Of a DNA stretch of 64,000 nt, positions 1 through 12,318 are shown piece by piece. Each line of letters begins with the position of its first letter. The stretch's first letter is position 1. A program made the position numbers and the translations under genes. The DNA lies in NCBI GenBank assembly GCA_018697195.1, contig JAGMWU010000037.1:496001-560000 (forward strand), in the 5' to 3' direction. Below the pieces are notes generated by a model that was not told the DNA's origin, made no database searches, and saw nothing but the letters and a program-made list of their open reading frames with translations. This DNA is from Certhia americana (lineage: Eukaryota; Chordata; Aves; Passeriformes; Certhiidae).

Positions 1-3000
1 TGAAGAACTTTCCTGCTCTCAAGGGAGATATTAAACCTATACATCAGTAATTCACAGATTGCTGCTGTGCTAATCACCAGAATCTGGCTTTAATTCCACA
101 CAGCTAAAATCTCTCTTCAAATTAAGAGTGTTTAATTCACTAAAAACATATAAAAATCAAGCAGAAACTAAATAAACTTACTAATGACAGACAACTTAAA
201 ATGATACCTTTCCTTTAGGACCTGAGAAAGGGAGGTGCCTGATTGTATGAATTATCTGGAGAGTAATCTGTGATCTAATTTACATGGTAGTAGTGAGCAC
301 ATTGCTTTCTAATTACTTCCTGAAACATTTGCACACTGAGCCGACGGAACCTGGAGTCCAGAGAGCAAAGAACACTATAGGGAAAAGGAATAGTCTGAGA
401 CAAAGGAGCTTACAATAAACATTTGGATACAATTTGCATGGGTGTGAGGAAAAACCTGGGTCATGATGTGGCAAAGATCAATGGTTTTCATTTCTCATCC
501 TTCATACATTTTAGGGCTACTGTAGTGCAGCACTGCTCCCAGAAGAAACAGAAGATGAGGCAGTGGTCTTGCCAATTCAGCCTGCCTTAGGCAGGGGTCT
601 TCTTTGTAGTCTCTTCTTGAATGACAGTGTGGTTTCAGAATGGCCAGCAGAAGATGTTAGGTTGTTAATTTGTCCTTTTATTCTCCCTAGCCATTAATCA
701 GAGAGGCAGGAGCTTGCTCTTCTGTTCCCTCTGGAATTTTCCTGTACCATTCCTCAATAAACCTGGCTATCAAAGGTAGCTTTCAGAGCAGTCACCAGCC
801 ATGGAAGGGATTAACAAATCACTTAAGAGCAACCTGACTCCTTGAGGAAAGAGGGGCTTTATACTCAAGATCTAACACATTCTCTGCAGATACTGAAGCT
901 GACCCACTATGAATTACTAAAGAGGTTTGAAGGAATGCAAAGTTCTATGCGAGAATTCATTTACAGTTATATTTATTGAACAGCAGGGTAAGTCCAAAAA
1001 ATTCCTTTTTGATTTCTTTCCTAAAATGAGACGAAGTGTCAGCTATGCTTTAGCTTGTCTGACAACCTTTATTTCATGCAGGCTGTCAGACACATGTGTT
1101 AAAAAGTCCCAGTGACAACTCTGATTCCCCTAAAAAGCTTAGGTTTTTATCTAGGAAGTCCTATATGTTCTACAGGTGAATCTGGAACTTTCTGTGATGT
1201 TAGGCAAATAATGCTGCCTCTGGGAGTCTTCTAAATCTGTGTGTGGTTTACACTTCAATTTAATGGATTTAACCCCGTTTCTTTAAAAGAACCAATAAAG
1301 TAGCTTCATTATACGCTTCTGGCTGTGTTAAGAAGTTCTTACAGCTGTTTCACTGAGAGGGTCTTCAATCTTCCTTCTTTGAAGAAAGGACTTAAAATTT
1401 GGCAGGATCCTTTTCACTGTCACTATGCAGTCTCACCCTGTGCAGACATGCTCTAAACTTCTGAGAAAAATCAGGAGTTTGCACGTGCTCGATGAAAGCT
1501 TGCTAGAGGGTATCAAGCAACATTCTTTACAGAGCCTGTTTTCACATTTTGTCTTCCAGACTGAAGAGAACTTTTCCTTGCAACAGCTCCTCATGGCTGC
1601 CAGAAACAATTATGGCACTGGGCACTGGAACAGAAAAGAGGCAAACAGTCTTCCTGTGTTCTCAATGTTCTTCTTGTTATACACACAGCTCAGAAAAAGA
1701 ATTACTTGGGTTGGAAGACACAGCACTCATAAAAAACAAGTGAGTGAAAAGGGTAGGGGGAGACTTGACAGGAGAAAACCAGAAGAGGCAAACTGCTGGG
1801 AAAAGTGTGAAAAATATTAATTAGTACTACTAATTCCAACTTAGTACTACTAAGTACAACTACTTCCCACAAGAACCTGGAACAGAACACACAGTTCTCA
1901 ATTTGTAAGATTCCTCTGCTGTAGGTATCCTGTTGGGAAAGTCACTGCTGAACTGCATGAGTCTTCTCCACACTGTGGTCAACCCACAAAGGAGATGACA
2001 GCTTATGGCTGTTGCCAAGTATTTCTTTTGAAGACACGCAAAAGCCTCTGCCACAGGTCAGTAAAATCCCTATTTAATATCAAGGATAGAAGCCTGTGTA
2101 CCTCCACCAGAGAACAATTCTATTTTTCAGGAAGGTCGTATTTCCTTTACTGCATTCTACCTTGTCAGATAGGACAGTACATTAAAATCTAGATAAAATA
2201 TGACACATGCTGCAAAGTCTCATTCAAAGTTTAAAACAGGTCAGCATTGAATTCACCTGTATAATCTTTAATTGCTTCCTGTGTGCATAAAGAACCTACT
2301 TCTTCTTTTTAATATTTGACATGAATATATTTGGAATCCCTGCTTCATTCAATAGTCAAGAAGTATAGTGTTTAGGGAACAATTAAGGCCTAGGTTTTGA
2401 ATAAGGACATTGTCATGAGACTTCTGCCTCATTTCCTCCAAAAGGCAGACAGCACCCTGAAATGAAGCAAAAATCAAAGATTGGTCTTCTCTTCTGAATG
2501 TGAATTTAAAAGTCCCTGTTGAGCTGAGTAAGAGGAGATCCTGAGGGAGGGAACTCAGCCTGTGAGGGAGCAGCCTATGCCAGGAGAAAGGTGAGGGGAG
2601 AGAAAGCAAGGTCTCACTCATGCAATGGAAGACTGCTCTGTTGGAACTGTTCTGCCTCTGAAGTCTGCCAGAAGACCTGAATTCTTACAACAGTGACATA
2701 AGTTAAGAAAATCTCTGCTTTTCACACTTCAAGCTCTATAAGCACCTCAAAACCATATGAGCAATCAGGCCTAAAGTCTCCTGCATTCTGAGGAATAGGC
2801 ATTCCTGACAAAACAGGATTTGCTCTCAGTCTTTCAAGTATCCAGCTGTTTCTGTGGGAGCATAGAAAGGAGCTCATTTCACAAAATGAATTATTTCTTG
2901 CTTGCAGGGAACTCATTTAATATAGCAGCAATTGCATAGAAAAAACCCACATGGAAATTAGTTACTGAAAGCAGGGTTTGGCTAGAGGTCACAAACAAAG

Positions 3001-4589
3001 CAAAAGGGGAAAACATTGATTATGCAACCACAAAGCTATGCTGTGTTGTCAGCTCAACTGAGGTATATTTAACTGGAGTAACACAGTTCCATATACGGAT
3101 AGACAGGCTTGCCTGAACTTCAGACACTGTGCCCTCTGGGACAAAACACCCTACTGCCCAATAGGGCTAGGAAGATAAATGATTCCTGAACTAATTAAAA
3201 TAAAGTTATTGCCCAGAATTTGCTATTCCTGTAAACAACAGGTGCATGCTAGGAACTAGGATGTAGGGCTACAGGAACCCAAAAGGACTGAAATACCCCC
3301 AGCTTTCTTGTCAGTTCAGGAGTAGCCAGGAGAAGAGTATCTGCTTTTCTGCACATTCAGTTGGGAAACAGATGAATCCCTAAGTCTTTACCCTCCATTA
3401 AAATCTGCTGCACCAGAACATAAAACTAAAACATGTTTTACTTCCACCTTGAATAACTTTGGAGATACATAGTGGATTTCAACTCCATCTCTTTTGGACA
3501 GCTGCAATTACATTTCATTTCCTCACAGAACTTAACTTGAAAAGCACAACCAGCAAGTGATTTAGTAACCTATGTGACAGGAGAAAATATTGCAAAGAGT
3601 CCTGAATTCCCAGAATATTAAACCCATGAAGGACTGTCCTCATGTCTGAGGATCAGATTCTTAAGGTCCAGTCTGCACAAAAGCTTACAAGGCTCTTGGC
3701 TCAACAGAGGGACCACAAACGTTGTACTCTATGGAGCCACTCAACATAATCTGAAGAGAACGTTTCCTTCATTGTAGCTGCAAAATACCATAAATAGGCA
3801 TTCCCTTCACTTCCTCACAAAGAACAAAATCTCCGACTTGGCTCAGTAAGACATCTGCTTCACTTGGGGGAGAGAATCCCCTTCATTTCTTTCCTACAAC
3901 TATGACTGTGTAATAGAATCAATAACTGAAACAAAAAAGGACTAGTCTACATTGTGCTCATTTTCTCTGACTTTTTTATCTGCAAAAAAAGATTACAACA
4001 GTAAGCTGGAGAAAATTTCATTCCCTATATGCCCTCAAGGCAAAGTTAATTCACAGCAAGTAAGAGGACAGAATAACATGGAAATCAAAGGGCTGTTATA
4101 ACCACTCTCAGTCCTACTTGCCCCAGACACTTCACAGCTTAGAAGCTGAGGAAAGCTTTTTTCTTTTCTATTAAGTGGCTGTTGACTTGAACAGATTCAA
4201 CTGTCATGCAAATTGTTTAGGTATTATGCATTATAATAATAAGGGATACGCATACATGGTTGACTCTGATACTGAGACAATTGATGCCTACCACAATTGG
4301 TAAGACTGGAGATTGAGTGCTCACAGCTATATGAAGTACAGTGTTGCTTGTTCTTTCTCCCTTACTGTCTCTAAAATGCTATAAAAATGAATAATTCACA
4401 TGTCAGAACAACACTCCTGTAATGAACATGTAACATGCAATCTAGTCCCAGAGAAAATCTTCCTTTGGTTTTGAATAAAGAAAACATTTTCACCTATTTT
4501 ATTTTCTCTTAATTCAGACAACAGTTGAAAACAATTAGCAGATAAAACATTTCTTGTTCTTTGTTTTTTGTATGGAAATACCATGAACA
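1..4589. other. Upstream intergenic DNA, no gene recognised
   Basis: This is AT-rich sequence with only short open frames and no recognisable protein motif on either strand. The longest frames (for example 1425-1820 plus, 2349-2621 minus) have no family resemblance, so I treat them as chance. The only clear structure is a two-copy 20-bp repeat at 1821-1860, listed separately. It lies 16.7 kb or more upstream of the HHIP start, so distal regulatory elements are possible, but nothing in the sequence alone proves one. Confidence 0.6.
1821..1860. repeat. Two-copy 20-bp tandem repeat of a palindromic 13-mer
   Basis: The 13-mer TTAGTACTACTAA occurs at 1821-1833 and again at 1841-1853, a period of exactly 20 bp, with 18 of 20 positions identical between units. 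Each 13-mer is itself a perfect inverted repeat (TTAGTA, C, TACTAA). No third copy follows. It may be a small local duplication or a paired protein-binding site; function is unknown. Confidence 0.8.
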
Positions 4590-4915
4590 CACTGAAGATA
4601 CTAAACAGTATTGGTGCCAGTAGAGACCCTTGAGGGACACCACTCATTGCTGGTTTCCATTTGGACACTGAGCCATTGACTGACTCTGATCTGCCTAATA
4701 GTCCTTCCATCAAATTAATGTCTTTCACAATTTAGAGGCAAGAATGTAGCAGAAGTCCAGAGGGATGACATCAATAGCTCTTCCCTTGTTCACTGATGCA
4801 GTTAATCCACCCTTGAAGGCTGCAGGATCAGTCGTGCACAATTGGCCCTTGGTGAATATTGTGCTTGATGAAGCCATGCTGGCCACCCCTAATCTAACTT
4901 CTGTAAAATGTTGCA
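4590..4915 (-). mobile_element. Decayed CR1 LINE fragment, reverse-transcriptase region
   Basis: Read on the minus strand, this segment keeps two hallmarks of a CR1 non-LTR reverse transcriptase. Near 4812-4750 the frame reads KGRAIDVIPLDF, matching the family pattern in which an acidic residue in a VDVxYLDF motif is catalytic. Downstream, near 4650-4600, the other frame reads SGVPQGSLLAPILFSIF, matching the conserved SGVPQGSVLGPxLF motif. The two motifs are in different frames with stop codons between them, so the copy is inactive. The element is truncated at both ends and no terminal tail or target-site duplication is visible. Identification is by motif recognition, not database search. Confidence 0.82.
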
Positions 4916-6239
4916 CACCTTGTTGGTGCTTTAATTAAGTATAGGCCTCTGTCATTTTAATTTAACAGAACTCATGGTACTCAGATGTGTGATATCATGT
5001 TTTAATGTGATCCAGGAAATGTGGCTCTCAAGCCAAAAAATGTTCCAGCAACAAAGGTTATGCTATCTGATTGTTCACTGTGAATAATATGAGAAACTAC
5101 AGAGCATTCATTGGTTTTCAGCAAGCAGCAAACTGTTACAGTACACACTATCCAATCATAATCTTTGAGAGCCAATGAGGGGTGACCTCATTGAGGTGAG
5201 GGTTTTGGAATTGCTGACAAAGCTACTAAAATAATCTTTTATTTTGGAAATTGAATATTTTGAGTCCCTGTACATATTGCAATTGAAAAGCTCGTGATTC
5301 TCTTATAGGACTGTTACTCCAGCAATGCCAGTGACTGACTATATTCTGCCTGCGGTCGTGATTTCATTAAATCAGGGTAACAACTCTGAGAATAAATTTC
5401 TCCTACAAAACATGACTACAAACAGAAAAATCTAGACCCAACCTTTGTATCACAGTAAGATGCAAAATTTTTGACAAACCACTGTTCTGCGAGTAACTAT
5501 GACCTAAATTCCTCTAGCTGAATACTTTCTGCAAGCCAAACAAGGAAGAATTTACCAGTATGAAATATACCCCTTTTCAAACTCATTGGCTTCCTAGAAT
5601 TCATTGTCTTATCCATAAAGTTTTGCACCCTCTTGAAATTGCTTTAATTGATAGTGTGTGTCTGGTACCCAGTAAACTGGTTCTGCTGCCATTTCCACTG
5701 CTTCTGTTTTTTCCATCATGTGAACAGAATTATCACTGCTTGTTCTCAGTTCTGGCTATTTTTTCTGGTTTTCAACCAGCTCCAAAGATTTGTTGCAATT
5801 CTTTATTGCCTCTGATTCACCATCTTTTCATTCATCATGTGTAGTTTCCTCATCTGATTTATGTATTTCTTTCACCAGCCTCTTTTATCCTCCAGTGCCT
5901 TATCCTCCATTTTTTTTCTCTATGAACACTTCTAAAGACATGAACCCTGCAACTATTCACTAAATGTAGTTAATAACTATAACTGTGTTTTGCCTCACTG
6001 AAAATTTATCTCTTTTTAAGTATGCCATCATGTAGTCCTCCTACAATAAGGCTGACTGTAATCATAAAGCAAAATTCAGTTTCACTAATGAATAGTTACC
6101 CAGAAGAAATCAGTGGGTTTGTTGCTGTTCCTGTTAGATGCTTCAATGCAGTTATTTATTCCTAAACAAAACTTTCCTCTACAAGTTGGCATATGTCTAA
6201 GTTACTTCAGCTGTTGTCTTCCCTTCCACTTTCCATCTC

Positions 6240-6540
6240 CCATATAAGAAAACATTAGGGAAGGCAAAGGAAAACCAAGAGAAGTGTAAGAAATGCAGTA
6301 AAGAGAACAGAGAACAAACAGAAGGGAACCATCAGACTGAAGAATATGGGAAGAAAATTGAGGAGGGGGTGAACACCAAAGGAAGACAGGGAGAATCAGT
6401 GTGAAAAAAGAGAACTGAGCATGAACGGAGAAGAAAAAGCAAAGGAAAGAAAGATTTGGGGAAAGCACCATAGCCATAGATAGCATAAAGATTAGACAGT
6501 AAGAAAGAACAGGCAAAGAGGAGACAGAAAACAAAAGAGA
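6240..6540 (+). repeat. Purine-rich low-complexity tract
   Basis: The plus strand is strongly biased to A and G over about 300 bp, with interspersed single pyrimidines. This bias creates a hydrophobic, Phe/Leu/Ser-rich spurious open frame on the minus strand. The tract is followed by an A-run near 6557-6568. It is probably a decayed simple repeat. Confidence 0.6.
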
Positions 6541-7924
6541 TTAATCAAAACCAATTAAAAAAAAAAAAAGAGCCCTGGGGAGATGATCTGTATCAGAAAT
6601 AAGGGGTTTTTTAACCAAAATTGGAGATGCCTGGTATGATGGGGAACACTACAGACCAGAGTAGGACAATAAACAGAATAAATATTTTAAAATAAATGAG
6701 CACAGAGTGACTAGAGCAGTTGTGCTGCTGTACACTTTAAATTGGAAAGAGGTAAAGAGGTAAGTTATGAACATTAATCTGGTGCTTCTCTACAACTGAA
6801 AAGGAAAGCAGGATGCTAAAAGAAATAAGTATAAAACTAAGACTGAATATTAGGAAGGATTTTTTTGCTATGTGCTCTTGATAACTCTATGTGCTACAGT
6901 ATATTGAGTAAGGATAATAAAATCACAGAGCCCTGCTGTCATCACACAATGATACATGGTACCAGTAAATGTACATTTTACATTGGGGTATATTGCTTCT
7001 GATTGCTTATTTCAGCCTTTTGCCAAGCTGTAGTCTGCCCCATTCTTGCTCAACATTATAAATATTTTTAATCGAAATGGAATACACATCAAAAGGTGTG
7101 ATATAATTGTTTTATGAGGCACTGGTTAGACCTCATGCTTAGTTGGGCTCATTTTGCTACAAAAAGGCAATTACTGTACAACATAATGGAGTACATGGGA
7201 TCACTTCAGCTTTTGAGATAATTTCTTATGAGGAATTGCATGTTGGCAGATGCACTGATTTCAAGTGAGGCACCCATCTGCATCTGAAGGCACAGGATTC
7301 TTCAACAAAAAGAAACCTGCAAAGTAACCAAATGAAACCCTTTGAAATTATATTATCAAGCTGACAAAATATGCTTGTTTCTTAGGGTGCTTTCAATGCA
7401 GTCTTTGGTTATTACCATCATGCTCATCTTGCCCAAGGAAAAAAGACAGAGTGATTTGACAGAGGGCACTTGGCAAATGCAAAGCCTGAAATAATGCCAT
7501 GAATTGGTAACATCAGCTTTGTTGAAATTGATATTAAAATTCTAACTAGCTCCTACTGTCCTGCTGTTTAAGCACAGTTTTCCTGTCAGTTTGTCTATTA
7601 ATTTATCAATCTAACCAGGAAAAATGACAGTGGCCTAGTTCTTTTAGGGACAGGTGGCAGATCCCACTTGTAGCATCCTCTTTGAAGATTGTTGAAAGGA
7701 CAACTAGCCCTTTAGACAAGTAGCTGTGATGGGTAAAGGAATGTCTAGTGCTAATCTCCTTTTCTGAGTGGACATGGCACAACAGTTGGGTTTCAAGCAC
7801 GGGTACATATTTGAGCAACAGATAACGTGCTTGTGAGGGCAGTGCATGCCCTTACAGGCATTTCCTAGCTCCTCCTTGGCAAATGCAACAGGCCAGATGG
7901 AACTGTTCCTTGGGCTGCCAGTTG

Positions 7925-7932
7925 GACCACCC
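7925..7932 (+). promoter_or_regulatory. GLI-type core motif, upstream of HHIP
   Basis: The 8-mer GACCACCC matches the first eight positions of the GLI consensus GACCACCCA; the ninth base here is T. It lies about 13.4 kb upstream of the HHIP start codon. A single 8-mer is weak evidence; it is recorded because HHIP is a Hedgehog-responsive gene. Confidence 0.25.
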
Positions 7933-10298
7933 TGGTTTGTACCAAACAGGATTTGAAAAACCCAAGGGGATGGAAAAAGTCTGAAAATTCGCAACTAAAA
8001 ATAAACAGGAAATGAAGGCAGAACTGTTTCACATGAAGTGCCATAAGTAAATGAAACAGAATTGTCCAGTTGAAATTACCAAAATTATGAATTTAAGTGA
8101 AAACCACTGTGAATAGTGAAAATAATGCCAGGGCAGAAGGGAAAGGAAGAGCCATATTTAAACAAAAAAAGCTAAACAAACACAGCTTACAGCAATGTTA
8201 TCACTAGAACCACACCTGGATATCTTCAATGTGAGGTAAAGGAATGTGTGCAGAAGTATGGCATGTTGAAGGTCTGAAATGTTAACTTCAGCAAGTTTCC
8301 TGTAACCTCCTTTGGAATTCCTTATTTGTCAAAGCATAGTCTGTTTCTTGAAATTTTTTTCCTTTATGTAATAGCTCTGAAAAATTAAGGCTCAGGCCAA
8401 GTACATAATGGAAGCTTGTATGCTATAATTTGTAAGGATGAGCAATTAGATAGGAGAATCAGTGTATAATAACAACAAGAATACTTCACTACTTACCCAG
8501 GATCAGTTGAGATTCAATGCAGAATTTTTTCCAGATGAATGTTAAGACACTGTTGGTCTGTGAGGACACATCATTTTAAAAAGACATTACTTAAGGGAAA
8601 TATTATGCCAAAGAGAAATAGCACCACCTACAATTTGATAATACTGTTTAAAGCTCAACAAATCAGAAGAATCTCTCAAAAATACAAAGCACAATCCTTT
8701 GTTGACAAGATAAAAACTAGATGATCTACACATGACCTTTTCCTTCTGTAGGTTCTGATACTGCAAGGAGCTGTGAAATTGCTTTCTGACTATTCTATTT
8801 TAACAGTCACACCAACGAAACAAAACACAGAAAGCAAAGCATAAAAAGATATTATTTACACAATGTATATCTATGTCAATATTGAGATACTGAGTAAAAT
8901 ACTTCAATAGGCTTTGAAGTACCTTTTGGTATTTCAATCATCTGAGACCTTGAGACACTAAAGGCTGTGTTTTATAATTTTGGAGTTTTACACAAATGCA
9001 GGCACTGGAGCACTTTCATCATCTAAACAGTTCCCCAAGAAATTTAAACAGAGTGAAGCACAATCAAGCCTTATCAGATAGCTTATTAAGTAGGACTTGC
9101 TGGGATACTTGAACTGTTTGCCAAAACAACACAAGCAGCCTGTGTTTGTGCAGCAGGCCAGAAGCCTTGAAAAGTCTTGCTCTTCAGCAAGGTGAATTCC
9201 ATTTGGTTCTGTGGGGTAGGTGGGGAGCTGGGGAGGGAAACAAACAACAGAACAACAAAAAAGAGACACTCCTTTCCTGCAGGACATAGGAAATACAGAG
9301 TATCCAGGACAGCAATCTGAAGAAGAATCACTTCAGAGTTCCTTGGATTTGGTGCACTCTCCCTACAGTTATGGCCAGCAACAGAGTCAGAATCTCAGGT
9401 ATTTGCACACCATCTCTGTCACCACTTTTCAATGCAGCTGTGTCTGAAGTGTCATCAAAGGAAGGACCTCACAGTGGTCATGCTTGTCTACCAAATGTCT
9501 TTAGTTGACCAGTGAAACAGCACAAGGTTTATTTTTCATTATTATTATTTTTAAGCCCCATGGCTACAAGTGTAATCTTTTACTGGTTCACTCGGCCTTA
9601 TGAGCACCAACAGTGTTTCTATATTTGGAATTTAAAGTAATAGGTAGAACACAAATTCAATACAACAGAGGCTGGCTAACAGAGAGGACATCATAGGACC
9701 ATATAAGAAGGTGGAATGAAATTGGATCCTGCTTTAGCTGGAAGGCCACCTTCCTTTCTTTTGCTACCAAAGTACCACTACACTTTAATATTCTAAAGTG
9801 ATAATGCACAAGATGGAGGACGAAGCATTTTGTTGCTGTTTTCTGGGTATGTTTTTTTTGCCTCCCAAAGAAAATAACACAGAAGGGTCTTTACAGAAAG
9901 ACCCTGGGCAAATTTGTAGCTAGAAATTATTCAAACTGAAATCAACAGAGACATAACCATTTCAAACAGCTGATGTGCCTCCTCTTCTCTTTTACAAATG
10001 GGACTTGAATGTGGCCATAAAAGGATCATAGGAAGTTGCAGCACAGAATTTCCGTGCCTCAGACACCAAGGACAAAATTCTGACTCTGCTACAGGTTTTA
10101 ATGAAGCATCTTCTTCTTTAATTCTTGGAGTACAGACACATCAAAAGCTAAGAATTTTGCAAATTTTCAGTAATTTAGGAATTTTCAATCTCATAGAGAG
10201 TAATGGCTTATGTCTGCTGTTCACAAAGTAAAAATTTACATTAAGACCCGAACAACTAATAGGTAAATGAATCAACCTATTAATTTAACATTTTCTTT

Positions 10299-10320
10299 AA
10301 AAAAAAAAAAAAAAAAAAAA
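10299..10320 (+). repeat. A22 homopolymer
   Basis: A run of 22 uninterrupted A residues. No recognisable retroposed sequence precedes it, so a processed-pseudogene or SINE tail is not supported. Confidence 0.9.
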
Positions 10321-12068
10321 TTAAATCTTTACTAATTTGCTCAGAACTATTCATAAGACAAAACCAGGAAATCATCATTTAGATTATTATCTATAGCTCA
10401 GAGTTCACACCAGAGTTCAACAAGTCTCAATTACTGCTCAGAGATATCTAATTCAATAATAGAAGGAAACATGCATTTTCTCCATATACAACAGTACCCT
10501 GATAAATGTTCTTTCTACTATCTCCATATTTCCTTAGTTTACTTAATATTTACTCTAATGTTACTTTATAGACTACTGTAATATCAATTAAGTGACAAAA
10601 TCAAATGCTGATTGCCATTCTGTGCAGCAACATACAATTACATTTAAGACACAAATGGAAAATTAACTTCCAACATGCTTAAAACAAAAGACTATAGTTA
10701 TAGTGAACTAATTTACATAATGAAGATTTTAGAAATAATTGTACTCAGCTTTCTCTTTCATCATATCTTATTCCAGTACCATGACTGTAGTAAGTTAATT
10801 TCCAAAAGCAGGTGATTCAGACATTGTTTTACCCATGACACCATGTGAAAATAAAATTAATTTTGATGCACATTGCACCAAAAATGTCAATAGGTCCTGC
10901 AAACAGTGCTCTGCAGCAATACTCATATTTTTCAGTGTCAGCTAAAGTGTTTAATGAAAACTAATTACCCATTCTCAGTATGAAGCATTGATGGAGTTGG
11001 CGGTGGAATCACACTTGGGTTGCAGCATTCCTCACCATCTCAGCCAAAATCCACACAGCCAAGGGTGTTGGCTACCTGTAAAGCAGTGATTTCATCATTT
11101 CCAATTGTCTCCTTTCTACAGATATGCAAAGAAATCAGAGCAGCAACCAATACAGCTCTTTGGAAAGCTGCTTTGTTCCACAAACAAAGCAAATTCAAGA
11201 AATTGCATCTCCACAGTATTTTACATTTTATTTTGAAAATGTAAAACTGCAACTATGAAAAAGAAGGAATCTTCATCATTCATTTGAACAGGAATATTTG
11301 AGTACTCATGTACTCATCTAATACATATTGATACAACAGATCCTCAGTTCTTTTCTATCAGAACAGTAATATATATTCCACAATGATTATAAATTGTGAT
11401 TCACAAAGCATCAAACCTGTATGACTAAGCACAAAATCTCTCAAATGTTGTAGCTTTATGTCAAAACAGCTTTTCAGAGCCCTTGACACAAATGAAAAAA
11501 TGCATGTTTATTACATGTAGTAATTTAATAACAAAAACTGTAGTGTTCCATTCTATTTTGTGGGTTGCCATACACAAAGATTGCATCTTACATGCCAAAT
11601 GAAGCAATGAAACATAATTCTCATTTAAACACTACAGAAAGTTACAGCACAGCCTGGCTAAATAATTTTCTGGGAAGAGCATAGGTTTGGGAGTGGAAGA
11701 AAAATTTCCTTTTACAAACAGTACTTAACACTTAAGAAGTGCTTTGCATTTCCACAAGGCTCCTCAAACAAGCACGTAAAGATTGTGAGGATGGTACAAG
11801 TAAGGGCACTGAAATGGGCATCCTTCTGTAAGAAAGATTTAAAGAAACAATTCTACTGTCCTATCAATGTATGAAAACATTCCATATTAATGTAAGATTA
11901 ATGAGTATAAAAATAAATGTAAGTATGTAAGTAAACACATACCGTATAGCTAGCTAGTTAACATCTCTGCACTCACAAGAAATAAAGTATCAGCTGAAGT
12001 TCAGGTCCAGAAGAGAAGGATCTCCACAGTGAGGGGAGAATGAGGAGAGAACAAAGGGTAATAACTTT

Positions 12069-12318
12069 AAAGCGACAGAGGACAGGTTGAGGTTGGATAT
12101 TAGGAAGAAATTCTTGACTGTGAGGGTGGTGAGGCACTGGCACAGGTTGCCTGGAGAAGCTGTGGATGCCCCCATCCCTGGAAGTGTTCACAGTCAGGCT
12201 GAATGGGGCTCTGAGCAACTTGGTCTGGTGAAAGGCATCCCTTCTCATGGCAGGGGGTTAGAACTGGATGATCTTCAAGGACCCTCCCAACCCAAACTAT
12301 TCCATGATTCTGTGATAT
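12069..12318 (+). mobile_element. CR1 LINE 3' fragment (sense)
   Basis: This is a typical 3' end of an avian CR1 element on the plus strand. It contains the landmark strings GGTTGGATATTAGGAAGAAATTC, then a GGCACAGGTTGCC block, a GGATGATCTTCAAGGACC block and the ending ATTCCATGATTCTGTGAT, which resembles the CR1 terminal ATTCTRT repeats. It is truncated at the 5' side, as is usual for CR1, and retains no coding capacity. The open frames in both strands here are shadows of the repeat. Confidence 0.93.

Larger units (their letters stand above)
4916..12060. other. Upstream intergenic DNA, no gene recognised
   Basis: AT-rich sequence lacking supported genes. Contents noted are a purine-rich tract at about 6240-6540, a 22-base A-run at 10299-10320, and a GLI-type 8-mer at 7925-7932, all listed separately. 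Open frames here reach only about 110 codons and are low complexity or unremarkable. The frame at 5560-5844 contains a short HWLP-like string that resembles LINE reverse-transcriptase C-termini, but this is too weak to call. Confidence 0.55.

Noticed and set aside
4396..4916. Two adjacent minus-strand frames as a protein-coding gene
   Set aside because: Both carry CR1 reverse-transcriptase motifs, are in different frames and are broken by stops, so they are a dead LINE copy.
5560..5844. HWLP-containing frame resembling the C-terminal part of an L2-type LINE
   Set aside because: The similarity covers only about 15 residues with no flanking support; the rest is low-complexity Leu/Phe/Ser.
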